Shown here in pieces: positions 1 through 8,025 of a stretch of DNA of 41,674 nucleotides. Each line of letters opens with the position of its first letter. The first letter of the stretch is position 1. Source of the DNA: an uncultured Campylobacter sp. GTDB taxonomy: Bacteria; Campylobacterota; Campylobacteria; Campylobacterales; Campylobacteraceae. The position numbers were made by a program, and so were the translations under genes. The stretch is from NCBI RefSeq assembly GCF_938030785.1, contig NZ_CALHIK010000148.1, positions 1 to 41,674 of the forward strand, in the 5' to 3' direction. Below the pieces are notes generated by a model that saw only the letters and a program-made list of their open reading frames with translations, was not told where the DNA came from and did no database searches.

Positions 1-2
1 TT

Positions 3-131
3 GCCGCTTCGCAAATGCTTGCCAAGGATGAGAAAGATTACGGCGATACCGTTCGCGGAAAGTCACCGAAAAAAGAGGTGCTTTACTGGGAGAGTGAAGC
101 GTGGAAAAAATACTACAAAGTAGCTTATTAG
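3..131 (+). CDS. Formate dehydrogenase accessory protein, C-terminal part (partial)
   Basis: Only the last 42 codons lie in the window; the reading frame starts at base 3 and ends with TAG at 129-131. The visible part is rich in Lys, Glu and Tyr and contains the segments GDTVRGKSPKKEVLYW and WKKYYKVAY. From memory this resembles the C-terminus of the small twin-arginine-signal protein (about 65 residues) that precedes fdhA in Campylobacter and relatives. Its role there is not firmly known; it is thought to help assembly or export of formate dehydrogenase. The next gene starts 10 bases later and its ribosome-binding site AGGAGG overlaps this stop codon, so the genes are co-transcribed. The N-terminus, including any Tat signal, is outside the window. 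Confidence 0.7.
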   Translation, partial: AASQMLAKDEKDYGDTVRGKSPKKEVLYWESEAWKKYYKVAY

Positions 132-141
132 GAGGACTTTC

Positions 142-3063
142 ATGAGCGAAAATGCAATCGGAAGAAGGTCATTTTTAAAACTTGCCGCTTTAGGTGCGAG
201 TAGCGTAGCCGCATTCGGCGATAATAATACGCTAAGAGCCGCTACCGAGCAGGAGATAAAAGATCCGTTCCCAGGATCGGTTATGAAGCGAACGATCTGT
301 TCGATCTGTTCCGCAGGTTGCGGCATCGAGGCCCAAGTGGACGAGAGCACAAATACTTGGATACGCCAAGATATGGCGGTCGATCATCCTATCTCGCAAG
401 GCAGCCACTGCTGTAAAGGAATCGATCAGATCGATCTTACTAAATCCAAAATGCGTCTTAAATATCCTCTTAAAAAAGTAGGCGGAAAATGGGAGCGCAT
501 CAGCTGGGAGCAGGCCGTAGACGAGATCGGCGATAAGATGCTTCAGATCCGCAAAGAGGACGGTCCGGACAGCGTAGTGTATCTGGGCTCGGCTAAATTT
601 TGCAACGAACAAGCATACTACTTTAGAAAATTTGCAGCCTTTTGGGGTACGAACAGTATCGATCACGTAGCACGAATTTGACATAGCGCAACAGTCGCCG
701 GTGTGGCGAATACTTGGGGTTATGGAGCTATGACGAATCACTTCGGCGATATGGCGAAAAATTCTAAAATCATTCTTTTTATAGGCGCAAATTCCGCCGT
801 GGCAAATCCGGTAGGCGGTATGAAACACGCCCTTCAGGCACGCGATAGAAACGGCGCAAAGATCGTCGTTATCGATCCGAATTTTACAAGAACGGCAGCC
901 AAAGCCGATATGTTTATCAGAATCCGCCCTGGAACCGACATCGCTTTTATTTACGGAATGCTACATTTGATCTTCAAAAACGGCTGGGAGGATAAGGAAG
1001 TAATAAAAACCAGAACCTACGCGGTAGAGGAGATCAGAGCCGAAGCGGAGAAATGGGATCCGAAAGAGGTAGCCAACGTCACAGGCTGCAAAGAGGAGCA
1101 GCTGATAGAATTTACCAGAATGTTCGCTACTACAAAACCCGCTACTTTATGCTGGGCGCTCGGTATCACGCAGCACTCGATCGGTAGCTCGAATACTAGA
1201 ATTTTATCTATTTTGCAATTAGTACTGGGAAATATGGGCAAGCCTGGCGGCGGCTGCAACATCATCCGCGGTCACGACAACGTTCAAGGCTCGACCGATA
1301 TGTGCGATCTTGCAGATAGTTTGCCTGCGTATTACGGGCTTGCCGATAATGCCTGGAAGCACTTTACCAAGGGCTGGGGCGTCGATTTCGATCAATTCAT
1401 TAAACGCTTCGCCGTTTCTACCAAAGCTCCTCGCGATAAAGACGGCGAGAAGGTGCCTGGTACAAATTTTACGGAGTATTTTCATAGCGATCCTAGCATC
1501 GAAAAAGATCAGATTAACTGGCGCAACGAGAAGGGCTTTTCGCTATCCAAATGGTGGCAGGGCGTTTTGAAAAATGAACCTGTTTTAAGCAGCGGAAACG
1601 TTCGCGTTCTTTGGGTGCAGGGCACCGGAATCACCTCTATGGCTCACATAAGAGAGACTAAAGAGGCGCTTGATAAGATCGATATGCTAGTCGTCGCCGA
1701 GCCTTTCTTAAACGAAGTAGCGATTCTTAGCGACAGACCGGATGGAATTTACGTCCTACCGGCGGCTACGCAATTTGAGAGCGAAGGATATCTAAGCTCT
1801 ACAAATCGTAGCAGCCAGTGGCGAACCAGGATCATAAAGCCGCTATTTGAAAGCAAAGAGGATCAAGACATAATGTTTCTATTTGCGAAAAAATTCGGCT
1901 TTTACGACGAATACGTCCGCGGAATGAAGATGGGCGTCGTCGACGGCGAGCTTAAGCAGGTCAAGGACGATTTCGTTTGGCCTGACGACGCTACCGACGA
2001 GATCGCACGCAATACCCAAAGCATCGGGAACAACGGACGCACCGCGGCTAGATTCCGCAGACAGCAGAAAAACTGGCATCTATTCGATCCCGATACTTTG
2101 CGCGGTATGGGCGGCGAAGTCGAGGGCGAATACTACGGTCTTCCGTGGCCTTGCTGGGATGAGAAGCACCCGGGTACTCCGATTCTTTACGACGTAACTA
2201 AGCCTTATGCCGACGGAGGTATGGGATTTAGAAACCGCTTCGGCTTAGAGCACGACGGCGTTTCGCAGCTAGCCGACGAGAGCATTACCCTTCCTGGTTC
2301 TAAAATTCAAGGCGGACACGCGGAGATTACCAAGGCAAATATCGAACAGGTTTTAGGCATCACGCTAAGCGAGGAAGAAAAAGCCAAGATGGGGCCTACG
2401 TGGAGTACCGATTATAGCGGTATCATCGCTAAAAAATGCCGCGAGTTCGGAATTTGCCCATGCGGAAACGCGAGAGCTAGAGCCAAGGTTTGGCAGTTTG
2501 CGGATCAAATTCCAAAGCACCGCGAGCCGATCCACTCGCCTAGATGGGATTTGGTGGATAAATATCCGACCTTCGCGGATCAAAAGAGCAACTTCCGCGT
2601 ATTTACGAGATTTATCTCCGAGCAGAAAAAGCAGGATTGGAGCAAGGATTTCCCTACTATCGTAAGCTCACTAAGGCTCGTAAATTTAAGCGGTGCGGGC
2701 ATGATCGAGCGAACGAGCAAGTATCTTTCGGCGATTACTCCGGAGATGTTTGCGCACGTAAATCCAAAGCTTGCTGCCGATTACGGCATCAAAGACGGCG
2801 AGATGATGTGGATTCATGCACCGCAAGGTACTAAGATCAAGGTTAAGTGCATCTATTCGGAGTCCGTCACGCCGGATCGTATCGTTATGCCGTATAACTT
2901 CGCGGGAATTTTCCAGGGCGAGGATCTAAGCGACCGCTATCCTGAAGGCACTAAGCCGTATATCATAGGCGAGAGTTCAAATACGATTACAAACTACGGC
3001 TTCGACATAAATACGCAAATTTCGGAATTTAACGCCGGACTTTGCCGATTAGAAAGAGTATAA
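142..3063 (+). CDS. fdhA: Formate dehydrogenase alpha subunit, selenocysteine-containing, Tat-exported
   Basis: Catalytic subunit that oxidises formate to CO2 with a molybdenum or tungsten bis-pyranopterin cofactor in the periplasm. The gene reads through an in-frame TGA at 679-681 (codon 180) inside the canonical context ARI-U-HSATVAGVAN, so the full product is 973 residues with Sec180 as metal ligand; without read-through only 179 residues would be made. The N-terminus has the Tat motif GRRSFLK. A [4Fe-4S] site is formed by Cys53, Cys56, Cys60 and Cys90 or 91. The C-terminal part has the molybdopterin dinucleotide binding domain (around FAHVNPKLAADYGIKDGEMM). A small hairpin at 695-709 fits a bacterial SECIS. 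AGGAGG lies before the ATG. fdhB follows after 9 bases. Sec incorporation is inferred from family conservation; the machinery (selA, selB, selC, selD) is not in the window. Confidence 0.97.
695..709 (+). promoter_or_regulatory. Candidate bacterial SECIS hairpin of fdhA
   Basis: Stem TCGCC (695-699) pairs with GGCGA (705-709) around the five-base loop GGTGT (700-704). The loop begins 19 bases after the in-frame TGA at 679-681, inside the usual spacing for SelB-recognised bacterial SECIS elements. The element lies in coding sequence (GVAN region). A similar 5-bp stem with loop CGTGT occurs after the TGA of the SelW-like gene at 24890-24904. Confidence 0.75.
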
Positions 3064-3072
3064 GGATAGATA

Positions 3073-3630
3073 ATGCCAGCTAGATTAAAATTTTACGTCG
3101 ACGTCGAGCGCTGCATCGCCTGCTACGGTTGTCAAGTAGCCTGCAGCTCGGCGCACGAAGTCCCGGTAGAGATCAATAGGCGCAAGGTTATCACTTTAAA
3201 CGAGGGCATCGAAGGGCAGGAGGTTTCAAGCTCTATCGCTTGCCAGCACTGCACCGACGCGCCTTGTGCGCAGGTTTGCCCGGTTCAATGCTTCTATATC
3301 AGAACCGACGGCGTCGTTTTACACGACAAAGATAAATGTATCGGCTGCGGATACTGCCTCTACGCGTGTCCGTTCGGCGCTCCGCAATTCCCTAGAGACG
3401 GAGCTTTCGGTATCAAAGGCGCGATGGATAAGTGCACTATGTGCGCGGGCGGGCCGGAGCCTACGTTTTCTCACGAGGAGCTGCATAAATACGGTCAAAA
3501 CCGCATCGCGGAGGGAAAGGTTCCGATGTGCGCGGCGATCTGTTGCACGAACGCTCTAATCGTGGGCGACGCGTCTAGGGTTTCGGAGGTTTATCGCAAG
3601 CGCGTGCTTACGCGCGGCGTGAACCTATAA
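3073..3630 (+). CDS. fdhB: Formate dehydrogenase iron-sulfur (beta) subunit
   Basis: Electron-transfer subunit carrying four [4Fe-4S] clusters between FdhA and the quinone pool. The 185-residue product shows four cysteine groups in the family order: CIACYGCQVAC near residue 14, CQHCTDAPCAQVCPV near 57, CIGCGYCLYACPFG near 92, and CTMC near 119 completed by CAAICC near 160. It has no signal peptide, as expected for a subunit exported together with the Tat-tagged FdhA. It starts 9 bases after fdhA with AAGGA upstream. In C. jejuni and Wolinella the membrane cytochrome b subunit fdhC normally follows; here the next gene, 240 bases on, is an unrelated lipoprotein. Confidence 0.93.
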   Translation: MPARLKFYVDVERCIACYGCQVACSSAHEVPVEINRRKVITLNEGIEGQEVSSSIACQHCTDAPCAQVCPVQCFYIRTDGVVLHDKDKCIGCGYCLYACPFGAPQFPRDGAFGIKGAMDKCTMCAGGPEPTFSHEELHKYGQNRIAEGKVPMCAAICCTNALIVGDASRVSEVYRKRVLTRGVNL

Positions 3631-3639
3631 GAGTATGGA

Positions 3640-3664
3640 ATTTTAAACTCCTCCAGTTTAAAAT
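3640..3664 (+). terminator. Inverted repeat after fdhB, possible terminator
   Basis: ATTTTAAACT (3640-3649) and AGTTTAAAAT (3655-3664) form a perfect 10-bp stem with a 5-base loop, directly after the fdhB stop. The stem is AT-rich and is followed only by a broken T-run (CTTCTTTTCG), so termination is plausible but not certain. It marks the end of the fdh transcript without fdhC. Confidence 0.45.
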
Positions 3665-3820
3665 CCCGCTTCTTTTCGTAGAAATTTCAACCGAGCGACG
3701 GCTTTAAATTTAGCGGTCGCTCGGCGCGAAATTTTATTTGAAAATCTCCCTTTCGCGTATCGATCGTTAGATTATTTCAAAAAATCGCCCCTTGCCGACA
3801 TTAAAATTTTAAATTTATGC

Positions 3821-3826
3821 TACAAT
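3821..3826 (+). promoter_or_regulatory. -10 box for the TraT-like lipoprotein operon
   Basis: TATGCTACAAT gives an extended -10 element (TACAAT at 3821-3826), 43 bases before the start codon. No clear -35 is seen, which is usual for Campylobacter housekeeping promoters. Confidence 0.4.
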
Positions 3827-3869
3827 CACTCAAATTTAGGATTTGAAATCTTAAGCGAAAGGATCCGTC

Positions 3870-4487
3870 TTGAAAAATAAAATTTCACTTTTTTTGGTCA
3901 TTTCGGCGTTTTTGATTTTTACAGGTTGCTCTAAAAACGTGCCTGTAAATAGCGGCATCGTGCGCACTTCCGAGCCGCTTCACATTATGGAATTTCCGCA
4001 AGATAAGCTCATAAGCGTAAATTTCACCAATACCTCTACGACGGATTCAAATTTAACCCAAGTAGTGATCCAGCATCTGCGCGCGGATGGATTTAAGGTC
4101 GTAAATAAAAGCACGGCGAACGTCCAAATCGGCGGCAATCTCAACTACTTCCGCAAGGCGGATTTTTCGCGCAGATCGTGGGATAATCCGAGATTTAGCT
4201 TCGGTATGGGATTTGGCAGATATTACAGATATACGGGCGTGGGCGTGGGCTGGGGGATGCCGTTCGGTTATGATCCTTGGTATGACGACGATTATTACAG
4301 AGACTACTTCTACGACTCGCAGATTAGCCTCTATATAAGCGTTAAAAATAAAGGCGCGTGGAAGGATTACGTAACTAATCTCAACTACCAAAGCATCAAA
4401 AATCCGGGCTCTAAAGACTCGGTAATGGATGCGCTAAATTTTAAAATTTACGAGTATATAAGACAACTGATTAAGCAGGGAAGATGA
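3870..4487 (+). CDS. TraT-like outer-membrane lipoprotein
   Basis: 205 residues with a lipoprotein signal peptide ending in the lipobox FTGC. The segment LISVNFTNTSTTDSN, the following helix with LRADGFKVVNKSTAN, and the next strand ending NYFRKAD match the layout of TraT (complement-resistance, surface-exclusion lipoprotein): NTS motif, helix, then KGYQVV-like strand. Identity is judged by eye, so the call is family-level only. The middle is an unusual stretch rich in Tyr, Trp, Gly and Asp (around residues 111-150). The start is TTG at 3870 with AAGCGAAAGGA upstream. Its stop overlaps the next gene by 4 bases (ATGA), so the two are translationally coupled. TraT homologues on chromosomes need not act in surface exclusion. 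Confidence 0.65.
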   Translation: MKNKISLFLVISAFLIFTGCSKNVPVNSGIVRTSEPLHIMEFPQDKLISVNFTNTSTTDSNLTQVVIQHLRADGFKVVNKSTANVQIGGNLNYFRKADFSRRSWDNPRFSFGMGFGRYYRYTGVGVGWGMPFGYDPWYDDDYYRDYFYDSQISLYISVKNKGAWKDYVTNLNYQSIKNPGSKDSVMDALNFKIYEYIRQLIKQGR

Positions 4488-5434
4488 TAGTAAAAGAGAA
4501 TAAAAAGCCCGTAGCGATGACGCTGGCGGGATCGGCGATTTTGGCGCTCGCTAGCGGGTATTGCTACCACGCGGGCTTTGGCGGCGCGGCGCTTTTTGCT
4601 TCCGTAGTGGCGGCATTTTGCGCGTTTTTTTGCGCGCTTAGACTCGGCGCGAAAAATTATTTACAGATCGGCGAGGACGCCCTTAAGATCGTGCGCGGGG
4701 CAAATTCCGAAAGCTTCGAATACAAAGATATCGCAAATTTAGGTATAAAAACCTTCGTCGCAGGCAGAAACAAAACGGAGCTTTTAAATTTTGTATTCAA
4801 AAAAATGCCGCAGGCGCAGGATCGCTTTAATTTTTTGCGATTTTACAGCGACACGGAGGCCACGCTGCCGGGCTCGTTTGAAATTTCGATCTATGAGCTG
4901 AGTAAAATTTTGCGCGAAAAAGCGGGTCTTTCGCAAAGCCCTGAGGAAGAGCAAACCGCCTCAAAAGCTCGCAAGGGCGCTAAGGGTTCTAAAAAAAGCG
5001 CGGGTAGCGGTAGAAATTTTAAAACTAAAAACCTTCGCGATGAAAATTCCGCTTCACAAAATTCCGCTTCGCAAAACTCCAGCGAAAATTCCTACGGCGC
5101 ACAAAATTTAGATGAAAATTTAGGCGCGCAGAATTTCGGTATGGCGCAGGATTTCGCCGCACAAAATTCTAATGGCGCCGCCGATTCAAACAGTGTGCAG
5201 AATTTGAAGGGCGCTTCAAATTTAAACGAACAAAACTCCGCTGCGCCGAACAATGCCACTTCCTCAAATGACTCCGCCGCGGGCGAAAATTTCGCAGGTG
5301 CCGAGAATTCCGCGCCTAAATTTTCTGCGGGCGATAATGGATCTGCCACTGCGTCCAAAAGTGCGGCAGCGGCTGACTCTGATGCCGCCGATACCGCGAT
5401 GCAAAGCTCCGCCTGCGAAAGTAAAAACAAATAG
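4484..5434 (+). CDS. Membrane protein with long Asn/Ser/Ala low-complexity tail
   Basis: 316 residues. Residues about 12-55 form two membrane segments separated by a short loop. Residues about 60-150 (from YLQIGEDALKIVRG to the helix before EKAGL) look like a small globular domain, possibly a bacterial PH-like fold; this is inference. From about residue 165 to the end the protein is low complexity: a basic KGSKK region, then irregular QNSASQNSSEN-type repeats, and finally Ala/Asp/Ser-rich sequence. The tail is encoded by DNA that repeats AAAATTCCGC and AAATTTA, the same words that fill the intergenic regions. It overlaps the upstream lipoprotein gene by 4 bases and the exporter gene follows 10 bases later. 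Function not recognised. Confidence 0.75.
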   Translation: MIVKENKKPVAMTLAGSAILALASGYCYHAGFGGAALFASVVAAFCAFFCALRLGAKNYLQIGEDALKIVRGANSESFEYKDIANLGIKTFVAGRNKTELLNFVFKKMPQAQDRFNFLRFYSDTEATLPGSFEISIYELSKILREKAGLSQSPEEEQTASKARKGAKGSKKSAGSGRNFKTKNLRDENSASQNSASQNSSENSYGAQNLDENLGAQNFGMAQDFAAQNSNGAADSNSVQNLKGASNLNEQNSAAPNNATSSNDSAAGENFAGAENSAPKFSAGDNGSATASKSAAAADSDAADTAMQSSACESKNK

Positions 5435-5444
5435 AGGCGCGGTC

Positions 5445-6074
5445 TTGAACTCCTTGCCGATCGGAATTTTCTTGCAAGGAGCCGCGCTGATGCTCTCACT
5501 GATCGTCGCGATCGGCGCGCAAAACATCTTCGTCATCTCCCAAGGTCTTGCGAAAAATCACGTCGCGGCGGTTTGCACGGTCTGCGCGCTAAGCGATGCC
5601 GTATTTACGGGTATAGGTATATTTTTAATCGGCGGCGCCCTTAAGCAAGGCTCGCTTCTTACCCAAATTTTAAGCATAGGCGGGATCATGTTTCTGCTCT
5701 GCTACGCGCTAAGCTCGTTTTTTAGCGCCTACAGAGGCTTGCATTTTGCCAAGATCCAAAACTCGGCAAATAGCCCACTAGCGCCCGTCGTAGCCAAAGC
5801 CCTTGCGGTGACGCTTCTAAACCCGCACGTGTATTTAGACACCGTTGTGGTCGTGGGCTCGCTCGGCGCTACGATCGAAGATGCCCAGAAGCCGTGGTTT
5901 TACGCGGGGGTCATGTTCGTATCGTTTGCGTGGTTTTTCGGCTTGGGCTACGGCTCGCGGGCGCTTTCGAAGCTTTTTGCAAGCAGTAAGGCATGGCGCA
6001 TAATCGACGCGCTCGTGGGAGTTTTGATGCTGTATATGGCGTATCTGATCGCGAAGTTTGTCTTTAAAATTTAA
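5445..6074 (+). CDS. LysE/ArgO-family amino acid exporter
   Basis: Predicted inner-membrane exporter of the LysE superfamily. With the TTG at 5445 as start the product is 209 residues, the usual family length; the frame is open further upstream but that part overlaps the tail of the preceding gene and has no membrane character. The N-terminal hallmark GIFLQGAALMLSLIVAIGAQ followed by NIFVISQGL is the family signature, and about six hydrophobic segments follow. Members export basic amino acids such as arginine or lysine, but the substrate cannot be told from sequence. It is likely the last gene of a three-gene operon starting at 3870. Confidence 0.88.
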   Translation: MNSLPIGIFLQGAALMLSLIVAIGAQNIFVISQGLAKNHVAAVCTVCALSDAVFTGIGIFLIGGALKQGSLLTQILSIGGIMFLLCYALSSFFSAYRGLHFAKIQNSANSPLAPVVAKALAVTLLNPHVYLDTVVVVGSLGATIEDAQKPWFYAGVMFVSFAWFFGLGYGSRALSKLFASSKAWRIIDALVGVLMLYMAYLIAKFVFKI

Positions 6075-6113
6075 AATTTAACGCTAAAATTCCGCATTAT
6101 TGATAAAGGATCT

Positions 6114-6602
6114 ATGATGAAAATTGAAATTGAAAGCGGGCTCGAACTAAAAGAGGCCTTGTGGCGCGTAGAGAAAGCTCTGCGACTAGTGACCGACAAG
6201 GACGGCAAAATCACATCTAGCGCGACGCTTTACGTGGGCAAACATTCGCTTTTAAATTTACTCGATACCAACCAGATCGAAAATATCCAAAACGCCTATG
6301 CGCGCGCCAGGACGGAATTTCGCGCGGAGATGCTGGGTGTACTGGAGGGTTTTTTATCCCAAGAAGACCCCGAGAAAGGCGCCGAATACGCGCTATTTAA
6401 TCAGCTCTACCAGATGGCGATGACCGCGGGCAGGAAGAGCGATATCTTTATCCATGTCCAGGGCATCAGCGAAAATGAGGTCGTGCTGCGCGTATATCAG
6501 CGCTTCGAGCTTGACGATGGCGTGATGATCTACTACGCAGGCGGCGAGTTTAGCTACACTCTGGATGAAAATTTCGGCAAAATTTATCGCTACGAAATTT
6601 GA
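6114..6602 (+). CDS. Uncharacterised soluble protein
   Basis: 162 residues, not recognised. It begins MMKIEIESGLELKEALWRVE; the second Met (6117) could be the start, with AAAGGA just upstream. No signal peptide, membrane segment, metal-binding cluster or repeat is visible. The sequence suggests an alpha/beta fold, with an amphipathic helix around residues 52-85 and a beta-rich C-terminus ending GGEFSYTLDENFGKIYRYEI. Codon use matches the neighbours, and a ribosome-binding site is present, so it is probably real. It stands 39 bases after the exporter gene on the same strand and could share its transcript. Confidence 0.7.
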   Translation: MMKIEIESGLELKEALWRVEKALRLVTDKDGKITSSATLYVGKHSLLNLLDTNQIENIQNAYARARTEFRAEMLGVLEGFLSQEDPEKGAEYALFNQLYQMAMTAGRKSDIFIHVQGISENEVVLRVYQRFELDDGVMIYYAGGEFSYTLDENFGKIYRYEI

Positions 6603-6898
6603 TTTTAGCGGTGCGGCGCGAGATCGGGTGTCGCTTCGATCGTAAATATTGCGTCTCCGCATTATATCTTTTTGCTGCAGCGCGTAAATTTAGACGCTAA
6701 AAATACGCGGCGAGCTAAATTTAGACAAACTTTCTGCGACGATAGAATTCCGCTCGGTTAAAATTTATTGCGATTCCAAATTTAAAGCTGCGTGTAAATT
6801 TTATCCTTCGATACGCAAATTTACCCTACTGCCCGCCAGCGTTCTAGCCCGCTTTGCCCTGCGTCCGTCAAAATTTTTAACCGAGCTCGCATTAAATT
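6603..6898. other. Intergenic region between convergent genes
   Basis: About 300 bases without a supported gene, between the unknown protein (plus) and the TehA-like gene (minus). It is rich in AAATTT and TTAAATTT words. No clear hairpin with a T-run, tRNA or open frame with a start and ribosome-binding site was seen. Confidence 0.6.
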
Positions 6899-7858
6899 TT
6901 ACTCCTCAGGCACGCAAATTTCGCCGCGCCACATCGCTTTTACCGTGCAAAAGCCCACGATACCTATAAAAACGCATAAGATAGCAAAACCGGCCGCTCC
7001 CGCAAACAAGAAAAATTTGATCCCGTTAAACTCAAACGCTCGCAAAAACGCGATGCTAGCCGCAGCCGTCGGGAAGGTAAACGCCCACCACGAGAGGAAA
7101 AATTTAAGCCGCAAAAAGCTTTTAAACATAAAAAGGATGAGAAGCGCGAAAAATAGCGTGACGTAGAGCATGATCTTCGCCGTGACGTCAAAGCCGCCGG
7201 TGAGCTTGACGTAGTCTAAAAACGCCATCGCAGGCGGCGCGATCACGATAAAAAGCGTCGGGATAAATTTCTGCGGCATCTGATCGTGAAAGATGATGCG
7301 GTAAAACAAAACCGCAAAAAGCACGGGCCAAAAAAATATCCCGATCGCAAAGTAATACCACGCAAGCTCGCTCGCGGCGGGCGCTGCAAGCGGGACAAAG
7401 AGATTGCCCACGATCGGGATGAACCACGCGGGGTTTGAGTGCGCGATCTGGACGTTATTTTTGATCCAAAAGGAGACGACATGCAGCGTGATAAAGGTCT
7501 GAAACGCTACGCCCGCGCAAAAAAGCGCGTCATAAACGGGCGCGAAGTCCCGCCAAAGCGAGGCGACTAACAGCGTGCCGATCGAAAATGCGGCGAAAAA
7601 ATTTACGCGCACCGGGTGGAAAAACTCCGCCTTGCAAGCTTGCGGGTATCTGATGAGTTTTGCCGCGTAACAAGCGCAGATGAGCGCGTACGCTAGGCTA
7701 GCCGCGCCGCGTAAAATCTCAAAAACCGTGTCCGAGATATCAAAGATCAAATTTAGCCGCTCGTACGCGAGAGCTAGCCCGCCAAGCCCCATAACTACGG
7801 TGTAAAACATGATCGGAAAGTGCTGTAGCCAGCTTGGTTTTTCGTCCTGCGTTTTCAT
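6899..7858 (-). CDS. TDT-family transporter/anion channel (TehA/SLAC1-like)
   Basis: 319-residue integral membrane protein with about ten hydrophobic segments. It opens with WLQHFPIMFYTVVMGLGGLA, the typical first-helix region of the tellurite-resistance/dicarboxylate transporter (TDT) family, which includes TehA and plant SLAC1. The conserved Phe-lined pore architecture cannot be verified by eye. The likely role is export or channelling of small anions, C4-dicarboxylates or sulfite-like ions; some bacterial family members export sulfite, which would suit the neighbouring sulfide-oxidation genes, but that link is inference. Ribosome-binding site GAGGAAAA precedes the ATG. It is transcribed divergently from the Crp/Fnr gene at 8026. 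Confidence 0.88.
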   Translation of the reverse strand: MKTQDEKPSWLQHFPIMFYTVVMGLGGLALAYERLNLIFDISDTVFEILRGAASLAYALICACYAAKLIRYPQACKAEFFHPVRVNFFAAFSIGTLLVASLWRDFAPVYDALFCAGVAFQTFITLHVVSFWIKNNVQIAHSNPAWFIPIVGNLFVPLAAPAASELAWYYFAIGIFFWPVLFAVLFYRIIFHDQMPQKFIPTLFIVIAPPAMAFLDYVKLTGGFDVTAKIMLYVTLFFALLILFMFKSFLRLKFFLSWWAFTFPTAAASIAFLRAFEFNGIKFFLFAGAAGFAILCVFIGIVGFCTVKAMWRGEICVPEE

Positions 7859-7907
7859 ATTTTTCCTCGTTTTTTCTAAATTTTACCCCAATTTTAGCGC
7901 AATTTCG

Positions 7908-7920
7908 GTGAGTTAGTCAC
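7908..7920. promoter_or_regulatory. Candidate Crp/Fnr-type operator between divergent genes
   Basis: GTGA (7908-7911) and TCAC (7917-7920) form a dyad with a 5-base spacer, flanked by TTTCG and GAAAT. It lies between the TehA-like gene and the Crp/Fnr gene. The half-sites match the TGTGA-N6-TCACA pattern only partly and the spacer is one base short, so this is a weak candidate for autoregulation. Confidence 0.25.
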
Positions 7921-7987
7921 GAAATAAATCAATGCTTAAAATATTTTGTAGCTAAATTTTATCACCGCACTTTTACGTAAAAGAAAA

Positions 7988-7993
7988 TATAAT
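7988..7993 (+). promoter_or_regulatory. -10 box of the Crp/Fnr gene
   Basis: Perfect TATAAT at 7988-7993, 32 bases before the ATG, in an A-rich setting. The ribosome-binding site AAGGAG lies at 8015-8020. Confidence 0.6.
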
Positions 7994-8025
7994 TAAACAA
8001 AGCCAAATTTAACCAAGGAGCGCGT

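Noticed and set aside
679..681. TGA as a nonsense mutation splitting fdhA
   Set aside because: It lies exactly at the conserved Sec/Cys position of formate dehydrogenases, and a SECIS-like hairpin follows at the right distance.
232..828. Long minus-strand open frame opposite fdhA
   Set aside because: No ribosome-binding site or family resemblance; it is the antisense shadow of a well-conserved gene.
5253..5444. N-terminal extension of the LysE-family gene
   Set aside because: It overlaps the preceding gene, is Pro/Arg-rich, and the normal family N-terminus begins just after TTG 5445.
5092..5499. Minus-strand open frame opposite the Asn/Ser-rich tail
   Set aside because: It arises because repeated AAATTC-type codons have no stops on the reverse strand; composition (Ala/Ser/Phe/Cys repeats) is not protein-like.
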